This document shows, one piece after another, positions 22,101-32,369 of a DNA stretch of 64,000 bases (its first letter is position 1; every line of letters starts with the position of its first letter). The DNA is from Muraenolepis orangiensis (taxonomy: Eukaryota > Chordata > Actinopteri > Gadiformes > Muraenolepididae). Position numbers and translations under genes: made by a program. The notes beneath the pieces are model-generated. The model was not told the DNA's origin. It made no database searches and saw only the letters and a list, made by a program, of their open reading frames with translations. Where the stretch lies: positions 3,397,727 to 3,461,726 of the forward strand of contig CM051021.1 of NCBI GenBank assembly GCA_027704905.1, in the 5' to 3' direction.

Positions 22101-25100
22101 CCCTATAGCTCAGTGGGTTTCACAGATCACCACCATTGAGTTATGTTTTTCCCCAGTTCAAACTGGATCACATTGGCACTTTATCACCAAACTACTCCAG
22201 GAAAGCGCTTTCTGCCAGAGTTTGGATTGTTTTGGACACAATGGCGGTCAAAGAAAAGTGATTTTGTGTCCAAGCGTAGTTGGTGGGAGGTTGGCAAGGT
22301 ACAGATCAATACACCTCTTTCTCTACCGCCAACATTAAAGCGGCAATGCAGGGGCTTGAAGGTTGTATTAAAGACATCGAGCAAGGTCTAAGAACCCAAC
22401 CACATCCTGGAAGCCTTCAGCTTCTTCAGGAGAAAAAGAGGGATTTAGGCCTTTTGATGCAGGAGAGGGTTAAAGGGGCACTGGTCAGGGCACATTTCAC
22501 AAACATGAGGGACATTGATGCCCCAACCTCCTTCTTTTTTAACCTAAAAAGATAGCCTCTAGAAAGCAATTCAACTGCCTGAAGCTTCCAGATGGAAGCA
22601 TCACAACGGATCCAGTGGAGATAAGGAGCCTTGCAGTGGGATTTTACACAGAGCTCTATGCAGAAGGGGAATGTGATCCACAATGAACTGCAGCTCTGTT
22701 GAAAGACCTTCCGCAACTAACGGAGACCAAAAAGGCAGGTTTAGACGACGACCTAACGCCGGAGGAGCTAACCACGGCTATTGGACAACTAGCCTCTATC
22801 GGGAGGGGTCACTTCCAACTTCATGTCGAAGGGCGTTCGTGTTGTCACTCCTACCGAAAAAGGGAGACTTGGCACTAGTCAAAAACTGGAGACCTTTTGC
22901 CTTGCTGTGTGCGGGCTTTAAAATACTGTCAAAAGCGTTGTTCAACTGTCCAACCAGCATTTTATGAGTTTGATTATTCATATGGACCAACCGTGTTCCG
23001 GATAGAACAATAATGGACAACCTTTTCTGGTTCGGGACACTATTGACCTGTGTGACCTCCACGATATAGACATTGGCATCCTGTCCCTTGACCAAGAAAA
23101 AGCGTTTGACAGAGTTGACCATGGTTATCTTTTTTCCACGCTAAGGGCTTTTGGGTTTGGTGGTGTTTTTATAGCATGGATTGAACTGTTATATAGCGGA
23201 GCCTCTTGTCTGGTCAAGGCAGGGGGAGGACTGAGTAGACCAGTACCAGTTAAACGTGGTATCTGACAGGGCTGCCCGTTGAAAAGCGGACAGGCGACCT
23301 CCAGTGGAGGATAGTGCATGGGTTAATAGCTAAGAACAGACACGTGGCACACCTGGATCCCAGAACGGGGGAGGGTTGTGGTCTTAGTGCACAGGTTGTT
23401 TGTGGCACACTTATTTGTTGATTGCACAAGGCTAGCTGGTTTATTTAGGGTTCTTGGGGCTTGGACAATGTTTCTCTTATGAATTATATGTATTTGGCCC
23501 AAAATACAATTCAAAGAGAAAGCTTGTTCACACCCTAATCAATTACATCTCAGGGACAGCTAAATTGGCCATTTGGCTGACAAGGAAAAACCAAATGCAG
23601 GAAAGCGGCTCTGTAGACCCAGTCCAGGTGTTGAAAGGACTAGTGGCTGCTAGGATAAGGGTAGAGCATTCTTATTATAAGTTGGTGTGTAATATTGAAG
23701 CCTTTAGCCTCTTCTGGACTCAGGGGGGAGTGCTGTGTACCTTTAAAAAATGAAGATGAATTATGTCTATCCTTTAAAAAAAAGGATGGTTTGTTCTTGT
23801 TTCTTAATACTGTATTTGTTTCAATAAAGGGCTTTTTTTCTCTCTCTCTCTCTCTCTCTCTCGGTCCAGAGCGTCCGTCGGTGTCTCTGCTCCAGAGGAG
23901 CCCCTCTTCCCCAGTGGTGTGCCATGCTACAGGCTTCTACCCTAACATGGTGGTGGTGTTCTGGAGGAGAGACCACCAGGAGCTCCATGAGCACGTGGAC
24001 CACGGGGAGGTCCTCCCCAACCACGACGGGACCTTCCAGGTCAGCGTTGGCCTGAACCTGACGTCGGTCCCACCGGAGGACTGGACGAGGTACGAGTGTG
24101 TGGTCCAGCTGAAAGGCATCGAGGACATCCTGGTCCCGCTGGACCCGGCCCTCATCATGACCAACTGGAGATGAGATGGAGGTTGGGCGTCTCCACCTCA
24201 TCAACGTGGTAAACACACAGCTCTCAGGAAGGGCTCACTTCATAGGAACACGTTGGATTGTGGGTAAAGGAGTCTTATGAATAGAGCTAAGCTAAGGTCA
24301 GTCCCTCAGTGACCCTGAGCTCCAGAACAGATTCCACTGGAGTAGTCATATTGCCGTTGTGTTGGTATGTAGCATTACGTGTCCATAGACATGTGGTTCA
24401 AGGGTGGAGGAATGGATGAGTGATGGATCTCTTGATTTCCCTGAAGGTTTCTGCACCCGCATCATCATTGGGTCTGTGGTTCTCCTCGCTGCTGTTGGAA
24501 TCGGTGTTGGAGTCTTTGTGTCCAAGAGGAGGAACGGTGAGTGAATCCAACTCTTCAGGAGGACCAACACCTGAACTCCACCTGCTCCTACTTCCTTCCC
24601 CCTCGCTGCGTCCGTTCCTACAATCTGATTGGTTGTGGTCATACACTAGTGGTCTCCATCTCCTAATGAAGAACCTTCTCTAGTGTCGTGTTCACAATGA
24701 TGTTGTGGCATTAAGAATATCAAAGTATAATAACAGTCAGATATTTACCACTGTTACAACAGATCCTTAGATTCAGCCAAGCGACGATTGGCTGGTGATT
24801 CAAATGTGTTTTTACTGCACATTAACACTTCAGCATTGGATGAGAGTCTCTGGACTGAACTATACAGCTCTGTCAACCTATATACATCTAGCTCACTGGA
24901 CTATACAGCTCTGTTAACCTAGATACATCTAGCTCACTGGACTATACAGCTCTGTTGACCTAGATACATCTAGCTCACTGGACTATTCAGCTATGTTGAC
25001 CTAGATACATCTAGCTCACTGGACTATACAGCTCTGTTGACCTAGATACATCTAGCTCACTTGACTACACAGCTCTGTTGACATAGATACATCTAGCTCA

Positions 25101-26781
25101 CTGGACTATACAGCTCTCTTCACCTAGATACATCTTGCTCACTGGACTATACAGCTCTGTTGACCTAGATACATCTAGCTCACTGGACTATACAGATCTG
25201 TTGATCAAGATATATCTAGGTCACTGGACTATCATCATCATCTGGTCGAGCGAGCTCGGACTGACACTGGTTGGTGTCAGTGGTCAGTCATTGGTATGCG
25301 GAGTGAGTGAAAGCTCTTACGGGTTGACGACCGTACCATGCATAGTTACTCAAAGAAGGAACACTTAAAAAACAGGAGTAAACCGTTAAAATCTTGCTTT
25401 GTTGTTGGCAAAGTTAAACGGAGTGAGGCAGCAGACCATAATATATTTTTGCTCTGGTGTTTCCTCCTCTTCTGTCTAGCATATGCTCAACAAATAGAGC
25501 TTTGGTAGAGAGATGCCTCTCTAGTTAGCAGGGAACTACCCCACCCTGGATCACTGGATATGCAGCCCCGGTGAAGTGCATAATATGTTGCCACTCAAAG
25601 ACACTGGACTATGCAGCTCTGTTGACCACATCTGATACATCTAGCTCACTGGACTATACAGCTCTGTTGACCACATCTGATACATCTAGCTCACTGGACT
25701 ACACAGCTCTGTTGACCATATCTGATACATCTAGCTCACTGGACTACACAGCTCTGTTGACCACATCTGATACATCTAGCTCACTGGACTATACAGCTCT
25801 GTTGACCACATCTGATACATCTAGCTCACTGGACTACACAGCTCTGTTGACCTAGATACATCTAGCTCACTGGACTATACAGCTCTGTTGACCTAGATAC
25901 ATCTAGCTTACTGGACTATACAGCTCTGTTGGCCAAGATACATCGAGCTCAGTCATGAATTCCCCTCCTCACATTCTGCTACTTACCAGGTTCTGACACC
26001 AGCTCTGAGGTCCCTGGGGAACAGAATCCAGCTCCTGAGGCCCAACCTCTGAACACAGAGTCAGTATTTGGTGACATCACAACATTTTAAAGGAGGGTGA
26101 TCATATATTTACAGAACATTACTGCAATATATCACAGTAATATATTAACAGTATTATCTTAACATCATCACAGTAATATAGTAACAGTATTATCTTAACA
26201 TCATCACAGTAATATAGTAACAGTATTATCTTAACATCATCACAGTAATATAGTAACAGTATTATCTTAACATCATCACAGTAATATATTAACAGTATTA
26301 TCTTAACATCATCACAGTAATATAGTAACAGTATTATCTTAACATCATCACAGTAATATATGAACAGTATTATCTTAACATCATCACAGTAATATATTAA
26401 CAGTATTATCTTAACATCATCACAGTAATATAGTAACAGTATTATCTTAACATCATCACAGTAATATAGTAACAGTATTATCTTAACATCATCACAGTAA
26501 TATATGAACAGTATTATCTTAACATCATCACAGTAATATATTAACAGTATTATCTTAACATCATCACAGTAATATATTAACAGTATTATCTTAACATCAT
26601 CACAGTAATATAGTAACAGTATTATCTTAACATCATCACAGTAATATAGTAACAGTATTATCTTAACATCATCACAGTAATATAGTAACAGTATTTTCTT
26701 AACATAATCACATTGATATCTTGACTCATGCTAAATGGGTTCATCCTGTCTTGTTCTTCCTTCCTGTTTAGGGTCAACTGA
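17525..26781 (+). CDS. MHC class I heavy chain, U-lineage-like, probably decaying
   Basis: Classical-type class I heavy chain, which presents peptides with beta-2-microglobulin at the cell surface. Exons: leader 17525-17579; alpha-1 18022 (or 17975)-18286; alpha-2 18755-19030; alpha-3 23870-about 24171; transmembrane 24447-24536; cytoplasmic 25990-26059; last coding 26772-26781 with TGA. Most junctions are phase 1, as in class I genes. The alpha-2 cysteine pair (GCEWDD and ECVDWLKKF) and the alpha-3 Ig pair (CHATGFYP and YECVVQ) are present, and NQTGG at the alpha-1 end keeps the glycosylation site. Oddities: the obvious alpha-1 acceptor is out of frame with the leader, the alpha-3 exon lacks a GT donor and runs into TGA, and intron 3 holds a 4.6-kb LINE. 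Either a pseudogene or a gene making an altered, possibly soluble, product. Confidence 0.8.
18022..18286 (+). CDS. MHC class I alpha-1 exon
   Basis: Encodes RSTLMYFSTASSGLSNF, FVTVGMVDEVQIVHYDS, PHYWERNTRKAFGAQET and ICFNQTGG: half of the peptide-binding platform. The donor is G|GTAAGT. Using the acceptor CTACAG at 18016-18021 shifts the frame after the phase-1 leader and soon meets a stop. Using CTCTACAG at 17967-17974 instead keeps the frame but adds about 15 residues (MYSINLSVCLSVFLQ) from TCTG-repeat DNA. Confidence 0.8.
18482..18645. repeat. 15-bp minisatellite in MHC intron 2, about 11 copies
   Basis: Tandem ACTCAGTGTAGAAGT and variants. Confidence 0.92.
18755..19030 (+). CDS. MHC class I alpha-2 exon
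   Basis: Encodes SHIFQTIYGCEWDDEHG, DGEDFISFDLKTKTWIAP and ECVDWLKKFLAYGKSTLQRT. The two cysteines of the alpha-2 disulfide are present and the frame is open. Boundaries are TTAG|G and CAG|GTAGAG, phase 1 to phase 1. Confidence 0.85.
20643..20935. repeat. 26-bp minisatellite within the LINE endonuclease, about 11 copies
   Basis: Unit CAGTACACATGGGTTAAGG plus TGGTGGG. One unit equals the codons for QYTWVKVVG, so the array arose by expansion of LINE coding sequence. Confidence 0.95.
21017..22105 (-). mobile_element. Deleted hAT element with perfect 8-bp target duplication
   Basis: Ends TAGGGCTGT and ACAGCCCTA are inverted. The flanks carry TAGCTCAG on both sides (21009-21016 and 22106-22113). 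The minus strand (about 21481-21912) encodes the hAT C-terminal dimerisation region, with DPLSWWKASGSKYSHIAQLA, SVRAERVFSTAG and RSALDPENVDRLVFL. The rest of the transposase is gone. ATTCGAA-rich subterminal sequence flanks both ends. Removing the element restores the LINE reading SIISSVG...DHHH. Confidence 0.93.
23870..24174 (+). CDS. MHC class I alpha-3 (Ig C1) exon reading into a stop
   Basis: Encodes ERPSVSLLQRSPSSPVVCHA, TGFYPNMVVVFWRRDHQEL, DHGEVLPNHDGTFQVSVGL, WTRYECVVQLKGIED and ends IMTNWR then TGA at 24172-24174. The Ig cysteines and tryptophan are present. The acceptor is GGTCCAG. No GT is found at the expected exon end (TGGAGATGAGATGG); the next GT is at about 24182. If unspliced the chain ends right after alpha-3, without a membrane anchor. 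Confidence 0.8.
24447..24536 (+). CDS. MHC class I transmembrane exon
   Basis: Encodes a short connecting piece (GFCTR), a hydrophobic span (IIIGSVVLLAAVGIGVGVFV) and the stop-transfer SKRRN. Boundaries are TGAAG|G and ACG|GTGAGT, 90 nt, phase 1 to 1. Confidence 0.8.
24880..25228. repeat. 41-bp minisatellite in the MHC class I intron, about 8 copies
   Basis: Unit GACTATACAGCTCTGTTGAC plus CTAGATACATCTAGCTCACTG. A sister array lies at 25605-25945, where most units are 45 bp (CCACATCTGATACATC replaces CCTAGATACATC). Confidence 0.93.
25605..25945. repeat. 45/41-bp minisatellite, related to the 24880 array
   Basis: Same core unit as the previous array with a 4-bp longer form. About 380 bp of unrelated sequence separates the two arrays. 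Confidence 0.92.
25990..26059 (+). CDS. MHC class I cytoplasmic-tail exon
   Basis: Encodes GSDTSSEVPGEQNPAPEAQP then LNTE. The acceptor is TTACCAG and the donor GA|GTCAGT is weaker but plausible. The final coding piece (26772-26781) after GTTTAG then adds VN and TGA. Serine- and acid-rich short tails are usual for fish class I. Confidence 0.65.
26125..26700. repeat. 36-bp minisatellite in the last MHC intron, about 16 copies
   Basis: Unit CAGTAATATAGTAACAGTAT plus TATCTTAACATCATCA, very uniform, which suggests recent expansion. Confidence 0.95.
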
Positions 26782-27120
26782 ACCATGAAGACTCTTCTCC
26801 CGTTCAGCTTAAAGCAGCACAGAGTAGACTGCTGCTCATTTACAATCATTACTAACAGCCTTCAGCTAACTTCACATGCTGTGTGATCAATTACAATAAC
26901 ATTCATATTTACTTTTATTTATATACAGTGATTTATGTAATCACTGTATTTGTGATTGATTTGATGAACTCACCGACTTAAACCTCCAATCTGTCACTCG
27001 GAAACCATGGCAACACCACCTCGCCTGTAGACGGCCATTTTGGTTCGGTTCACCTTGTAGCGTTTGAAATATGTTATTTTGTTTTATAATATTTATGATG
27101 TTTAAAATAATGTTTAAAGA
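26782..27120 (+). other. MHC class I 3' untranslated region and flank
   Basis: AT-rich sequence after the TGA; no coding signal and no canonical AATAAA seen before about 27100. Confidence 0.4.
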
Positions 27121-27204
27121 TTCGTATCGATGACTTGCAAGCACGTGACCAAAAATGCAATGTCATGAGCTTCCGCCATATTGGTGGATAAACAAACATC
27201 AAAC

Positions 27205-27400
27205 ATGCCTGCCGTCGTAAACGCTCTCACAACAAACTGTTATTCTGATTATTACACCAATCTGAGTGGGCCAGAAAAGGTCAGACAGAAGAAAGAGGTT
27301 GATATATGTGGTTTGGACCCATACGCTTTATAAAGGTCTGAATTCTGAGGATTTGAGTTATTTACCAGCTGTTGAGTAGCCTGTTGTAGCAAACTATTCA
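27205..27400 (+). pseudogene. N-terminal fragment of a transposon ORF (SWIM/YqaJ-type, tentative)
   Basis: From ATG 27205: MPAVVNALTTNCYSDYYTN, then GPEKVRQKKEVDICGLDPYA, then a frameshift, then KGLNSEDLSYLPAVE. This resembles the N-terminus of SWIM/YqaJ-nuclease-like proteins abundant in fish transposons. The assignment is from memory of the motif and weak. Broken by a frameshift and stops. Confidence 0.35.
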
Positions 27401-27724
27401 TGAGGATATTTTCAGCTTGGCAGGTTTTTGTTGTTCTCACACTCGACGAAAGGGAAGTTCAAATTAGAATAATAAGAAATAAAACATATTTATGTTAAAG
27501 AAGTGATCAAAATACTGTAGATTTTGTTTGGTTTGCTCATGTTAATATGAAATTTACTAACATGGACAGGATGGCTTTTCCTCCCTAGCTTGAACTTCCT
27601 CTAGGTGTGCTCTGTCCAAAGCCTCCACTGCTTCATTCAACGTTATTTTCCTTGTCCTATTCACCACCCCATCATCTCTTTGAGCAGCTGAAGCATCGAT
27701 GTTAACCCGTGTTTTGAGTAGGCG

Positions 27725-28715
27725 CCCAGCCCACCCGGTTGAACATCCGTAAGGCGGCAGGCCCCCACGACATCCCGGGCCGCGTCCTCAGAGCATGCGC
27801 AGACCAGGTTGTCTTCAACCTCTCCCCGTCCCAGGCTGTTGTTCCCACGGTCTCCAAGATGTCCACTATCGTGCCTGTCCCTAAACAACCCAAGGTAACC
27901 TGCCTGAACGACTATAGACCTGTAGCGCTCACCTCGATTGTCAGCAAATGCTTCGAGAGGTTGGTCAAGGACTTCATTTGCTCCGTGTTACCTCCGTGTT
28001 ACCTGCCATGTTTTTTTTTCGTTGGACCTCACATGGTCCACGCACACCACACACGTGGTGAAAAGGGCCCAACAACGCCTGTATTTCCTCAGGCGTCTGA
28101 GGAAATTCATCATGGGCCCCCGCATCCTGAGAACATTCTATACCGGCACCATCGAGAGTGTTCTTACAGGGTGTATCACCGCCTGGTACGGGAACTGCAC
28201 CGCACTCGAGCGCAGAGCGCTTCAAAGGGTGGTGCGGACGGCCCAGTATATCGTTGGAGGTGAGCTCCCCTCCCTCCTGGATATATACAACCAGCGGTGC
28301 GTGGCCAAGGCCAAACGCATCATAAAGACATTGCCCACCCCAGCCACCAACTGTACTCACTGTTACCGTCAGGCAGGCGATACCGCAGTATCAAGTGGTA
28401 TCAAACAGACTCAGAGATAGCTTCCACAGTCAGGCCATCAGGCTGCTGAACAAGGCTGTATAGCATATAACAATGTATATTTTATTACATTGATTTATAT
28501 ATATATATATATATATAGCTATTTTTCTGTGCTGATATATTGCATTTTATATTTTGCATTTTTATATATTTAACTTATACAGTTTTGTACTTTTTAACTT
28601 ATTTGTTATTGTATTCTGTTTTTTATAACTACTGTCAGGGTTGGGTATTGCACATACAATTTTCAGTCATTGCTTACACTTGTGACAATAAACTTAACTT
28701 GAACTTGAACAGTCA
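27725..28715 (+). mobile_element. Rex1/CR1-like LINE, copy C (internally deleted)
   Basis: Plus-strand RT start (NIRKAAGPHDIPGRVLRACA, KMSTIVPVPKQPKVTCLNDY) runs into a deletion near 28010. It resumes in the C-terminal part (DLTWSTHTTHVVKRAQQRLY, ITAWYGNCTALERRALQRVV). The 3' end has the Rex1-type AT-rich tail ending near GACAATAAACTTAACTTGAA. Confidence 0.85.
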
Positions 28716-28859
28716 GGATTGTTTCTGTCATACAACCTCGCCGGCGCTCCTAAATGATCAAACACAATGAGATAACTCTTCGCCCAATTGTTTGCGTAGT
28801 GCGAAGAGTATTAGTTTAATAATTAGTAAGAACTAAAAATCTAGATTACCTGAGATGAA

Positions 28860-29465
28860 ATGATGGCTACACACACTGTCATTGCTGGGTGTAGGTGAGA
28901 CCCAAAAGCAGAGTGACAGGTAGAAGCCAGGTACAACAGGTGTTTATTGATCGGCGCACACACTGATTAATGCGAGCAAAAGGCATAAGGTACAGACGGG
29001 GCAAAATCCCAAAACGTGGTCAAGGCAGAGGTCGGTAACCGGTTGTCGAGGGTTGAGGCAAAGGTACAAAAATGTAGAGGCAAAAACAGGCAATGGTCAA
29101 ACACAGTGAATCAAAAACCAGGATACGATACGGGACTTGATGCAGGCGTGAGGCTTCCGAGAATCAGAGTGTGTGTGTGTGTGATAATCCAGCGCCGTGT
29201 GAGTGTCCGGCGGTACATAGCAACGTGAATTGTGATGCGCTGCAGCTGCGGGTTAGAATTAACAAGGGGGCGTGGCTATCTGGTAGAGCGTAGTGGGAGG
29301 AGGAGACGGGGACGGGGAACGTGGCTATCCAGGAGATTGATGTGGAGACAGGAACGGGGAACGTGGCTATCCGGGAGATTGATGTGGAGACAGGGACGGG
29401 GAACATGGCTATCCGGGAGATTGATGTGGAGACAGGGATGCAAAACTGTGACACACACAGGTAGA
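28860..29465. repeat. Interspersed repeat of unknown class with a 42-bp tandem array
   Basis: Non-coding segment with GAGACCCAAAAGCAGAGTGA, GTGTTTATTGATCGG and AAGGCAGAGGTCGGTAACCG, a type of dispersed fish repeat I cannot assign. About 29280-29440 is a 42-bp repeat (GGCTATCCGGGAGATTGATG and flank), about four copies. Confidence 0.5.
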
Positions 29466-30000
29466 CTAACATTTGTCAACGTTATTAACCCATGCTCGCC
29501 TTCTTCGAGTGCCAGAGTTTGCTCCCTTTAATGTTTGATTATAGAAGGTATTTGGCCACTTTCACCACAATTATACACTGTAAATACCAAATATACGGCA
29601 TGACTGAAAGAACGGCTGACTAATAGTGAGTGTGTTGCCGATTGTATCTCCACCAACATGGCCAACTTCCGGTTCTTTGGTCGTATTTTAATTTGATTTG
29701 ACATCACTTGCAAGTCATCAATTCAAGAAGTTGGTCTAAATTGAGTCGAGTTTGGAATACTGATTCATTGAATGTAATATTTAATTTACATATTTTTATT
29801 ATTGTAGAGTTTTGCTGCTAGCTAGAGAACTGCATTGCTAGGCTGGTTTATGTTTCAATGTTATTTGTTCATTTCTGTGTCTTTTTGGATTGTTTGAAAG
29901 TTTTCCTAATCTCACTGTTGTCTTTGGGTTATTCTGTCAATAAAATACTGTAAATAAAATAATTAATAAATATTTTCCATAATGTCAGGTTCATAATAAT
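29465..30000. other. No feature recognised
   Basis: AT-rich, non-coding; only the inverted terminal similarity of the putative old transposon near 29650-29720 is noted. Confidence 0.5.
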
Positions 30001-31400
30001 AATAATACATTCAATTTCATATAGCGCTTTTCTGGACACCCAAGGCGCTTTACAGACATGGTAAAATTGCACTATAGATTCATATAAGACTGATAAAATA
30101 GTTGACATGTATATATGTTTGGTGTGGTAGGGTGGTTGTATGAAGGATGGTAGGGTGGTTGTATGAAGGATGGTAGGGTGGTTGTTTGAAGGATGGTAGG
30201 GTGGTGGTTTGAAGGATGGTAGGGTGGTTGTTTGAAGGATGGTAGGATGGTTGTTTGAAGGATGGTAGGGAGGTTGTTTGAAGGATGGTAGGGTGGTGGT
30301 TTGAAGGATGGTAGGGTGGTTGTTTGAAGGATGGTAGGGTGGTTGTCTGAAGGATGGTAGGGTGGTTGTTTGAAGGATGGTAGGGTGGTTGTATGAAGGA
30401 TGGTAGGGTGGTTGTTTGAAGGATGGTAGGGAGGTTGTTTGAAGGATGGTAGGGTAGTTGTTTGAAGGATGGTAGGGTGGTTGTTTGAAGGATGGTAGGG
30501 TGGTTGTTTGAAGGATGGTAGGATGGTTGTTTGAAGGATGGTAGGGAGGTTGTTTGAAGGATGGTAGGGTGGTGGTTTGAAGGATGGTAGGGTGGTTGTT
30601 TGAAGGATGGTAGGGTGGTTGTCTGAAGGATGGTAGGGTGGTTGTTTGAAGGATGGTATGGTTGTTGCCTGACGGATGTGGTTGGGGAGGGCGTTCCAGA
30701 GGAACGGTGCAGCAACTGAAAAGGCCCTGTCTCCCCAGGTCCGTAGTTCAGTCCTGGGGACTATCAGGCTGTTGGTGTCAGCGGACCTGAGGCGACAGGA
30801 AGGAGTGTGACGAGGGAGGAGGTCCGAGAGGTAGGGACGGGCCATGTTATTACATATAACGTGTGGTAGGAATGAGAGGGTGGGGTCGAGGATGGTGCTT
30901 AGGTTGCGGACATTGGTGGAGGGGGTGACAATGGAACCATCAATGTTGATAGAGAAAGTCTGGGCGGACTGGGTGAAGGAGTTTAGGCCGTCTGAGTATT
31001 TCCGATTTATTGCAGTTGAGTTGGAGAAAGTTCTGTTGCATCCATGTTATTATATCAGAAAGGCAGGTGGTGAGGGTGGAGTGGGTGGTTGGCGTGATGG
31101 TCTTGGAGGAGAGGTAAAGTTGTGTGTCGTCCGCATAGCAATGGAAGCAGAGGCCATGGCAGCAGAGAATTTGACACATAGGACAATTAGGATGGTTACG
31201 GAGCCAGATTCAGCAATGAGAAGGATCGGTGGTCATTGGTTATTTTTAGTAGTGCAGTTTCTGTACTGTGAAAGGTGTGAAAGCCGGATTGGAAGGGTTC
31301 GTAGAGGTTATTGTTGTTGAGTTGAGCTGCAACAGCTCACTCAAGGACTTTGGACAGGAAGGGGAGGTTGGATATGGGCCGGTAGTTGTTGGGGACCTCA
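30000..31400 (-). mobile_element. L2/CR1-like LINE fragment
   Basis: Minus-strand remnants in order: PEVPNNYRPISNLPFLSK-like near 31390, CYADDTQLYLS near 31130 (RT catalytic motif), WMQQNFLQLNCNKSEI near 31020, and the C-terminal VPRTELRTWGDRAFSVAAPF with WNALPNHIRQ near 30700. The extreme C-terminus has expanded into a 23-bp minisatellite. Stops and frameshifts are frequent. Confidence 0.75.
30120..30655. repeat. 23-bp minisatellite at the LINE C-terminus, about 23 copies
   Basis: Unit GGTAGGGTGGTTGTTTGAAGGAT. It begins exactly where the LINE C-terminal codons end. Confidence 0.95.
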
Positions 31401-31404
31401 GGGT

Positions 31405-31815
31405 CGAGACCAGGTCATTTAGCAGACGCTTATATACAAAATGACTGACAATAATGTGTTTCAACAAAGAGAACAACTTGTCACCAGAAGTCAAAAGTGC
31501 ATTATATTTCTAACAAGTCTCAAAGAACTGAACCAGTGCTCAGGTAAAAGTACAATAAGGTAAAAGTACAATAAGTTGGCAAACTATATATAACAATATC
31601 TACCTAAAAATCTACTTAGACAATCGACTTAGCGCTAGGAGGTAGGATCCGGGTAATGTATGGGTTTGAGGTTAAGGAATGTAATGGAGCGTTCCTGTTT
31701 GACCAGAGGGGTGGGAATGACGATGTCCAGGGTGATAGCCAGATGGTTGGAGATTGTGAGGTCAGTCTTGGTAAGGTTGTGACTGGTGATGCCAGAGGTG
31801 CAGACCACATCTAGT
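31405..31815 (-). mobile_element. L2-like LINE endonuclease fragment
   Basis: Minus strand reads VVCTSGITSHNLTKTDLTIS and NHLAITLDIVIPTPLVKQER, an endonuclease C-terminus. The L2-type tail CATTTAGCAGACGCTTATAT is at about 31413 on +. Confidence 0.55.
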
Positions 31816-32124
31816 GTGTGTCCTTTATTAGTATTATAATTATTATCATTTCAAGTTTGTCTTGCGTTACTATGTTACTATGTTGTTTAAAAAATATATA
31901 TATAATAATAAACAATAATAAATAAAAATAAAAATCCAATATTTCTATTGCCGTTTTGCAGTCAGGAGAGTGGAAATGGATCACATCACATCATAGAATA
32001 ACTGATGGAGATATGGCACAGAGCTGGGTTAGGAATTCAGATAGATCAGAGGGAAAAGAGGGGTTTGGTTTGGGGGGACAGTTTAAAGCAAGATGTTTCA
32101 AATAGGGGGGGTGGATATTAGGGT
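31816..32124. other. No feature recognised
   Basis: AT-rich, non-coding. Confidence 0.5.
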
Positions 32125-32240
32125 GCTCTATTTTTATGTTTGCGTACCTCAGCGTTATGCTATTGTCTGCTTCAACTAATGTACACCTTGTAAGTCGCTT
32201 TGGATAAAAGCGTCTGCCAAATGCCCTAAATGTAAATGGA
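32125..32240 (+). mobile_element. L2-type LINE 3'-tail fragment
   Basis: Near-identical to 36355-36474: GTAAGTCGCTTTGGATAAAA, then GCGTCTGCCAAATGCCC and TAAATG repeats. Confidence 0.75.
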
Positions 32241-32369
32241 AATGGATATTGTGCTGGTTTTGATTGTTTGTCTGTGAAATGTTGCTCTGCCACCACTGCG
32301 CCCATCCTGGCGGGGTTGGTCCCTATAGGTGTATCCAGCGGGTGCAGTTTGGTAGAGAGTGAATTATTT

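Larger units (their letters stand above)
19205..23832 (+). mobile_element. Tx1/L1-type LINE in MHC intron 3 (degenerate, internally deleted)
   Basis: An ORF1-like stretch at about 19399-19860 (HGIRVAPDVTVEQVLLAVG ... RRFGKFASAFKTITLGCKD) precedes an endonuclease fragment at about 20220-20550 (VAILFSAGLNARML, FVNVYAPNTGSDRV, HIVLGGDCNCIVDE). Then come QYTWVKVVGSKVSGAPLDRF, a truncated RT region and an AATAAA at 23823-23828. Order and motifs fit the Tx1 group of L1 elements. It is full of stops, carries a 26-bp minisatellite and is split by a hAT at 21017-22105. It lies in a TC-rich tract whose remainder (23838-23862) forms the pyrimidine tract of the alpha-3 acceptor. Confidence 0.8.
27125..29720. 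mobile_element. Putative old DNA transposon with nested insertions
   Basis: Sequence near 27130 (GATGACTTGCAAG ... CCATATTGGTGGA) recurs inverted near 29650-29720 (TCCACCAACATGG ... CTTGCAAGTCATC), suggesting terminal inverted repeats of one element. Inside lie a decayed reading frame at 27205, a Rex1 copy and an interspersed repeat. Inference from inverted similarity only; the ends are not exact. Confidence 0.4.

Noticed and set aside
30072..30845. Pro/Thr/His-rich 257-residue protein on the minus strand
   Set aside because: A 23-bp minisatellite fused to the end of a LINE frame; no host gene features.
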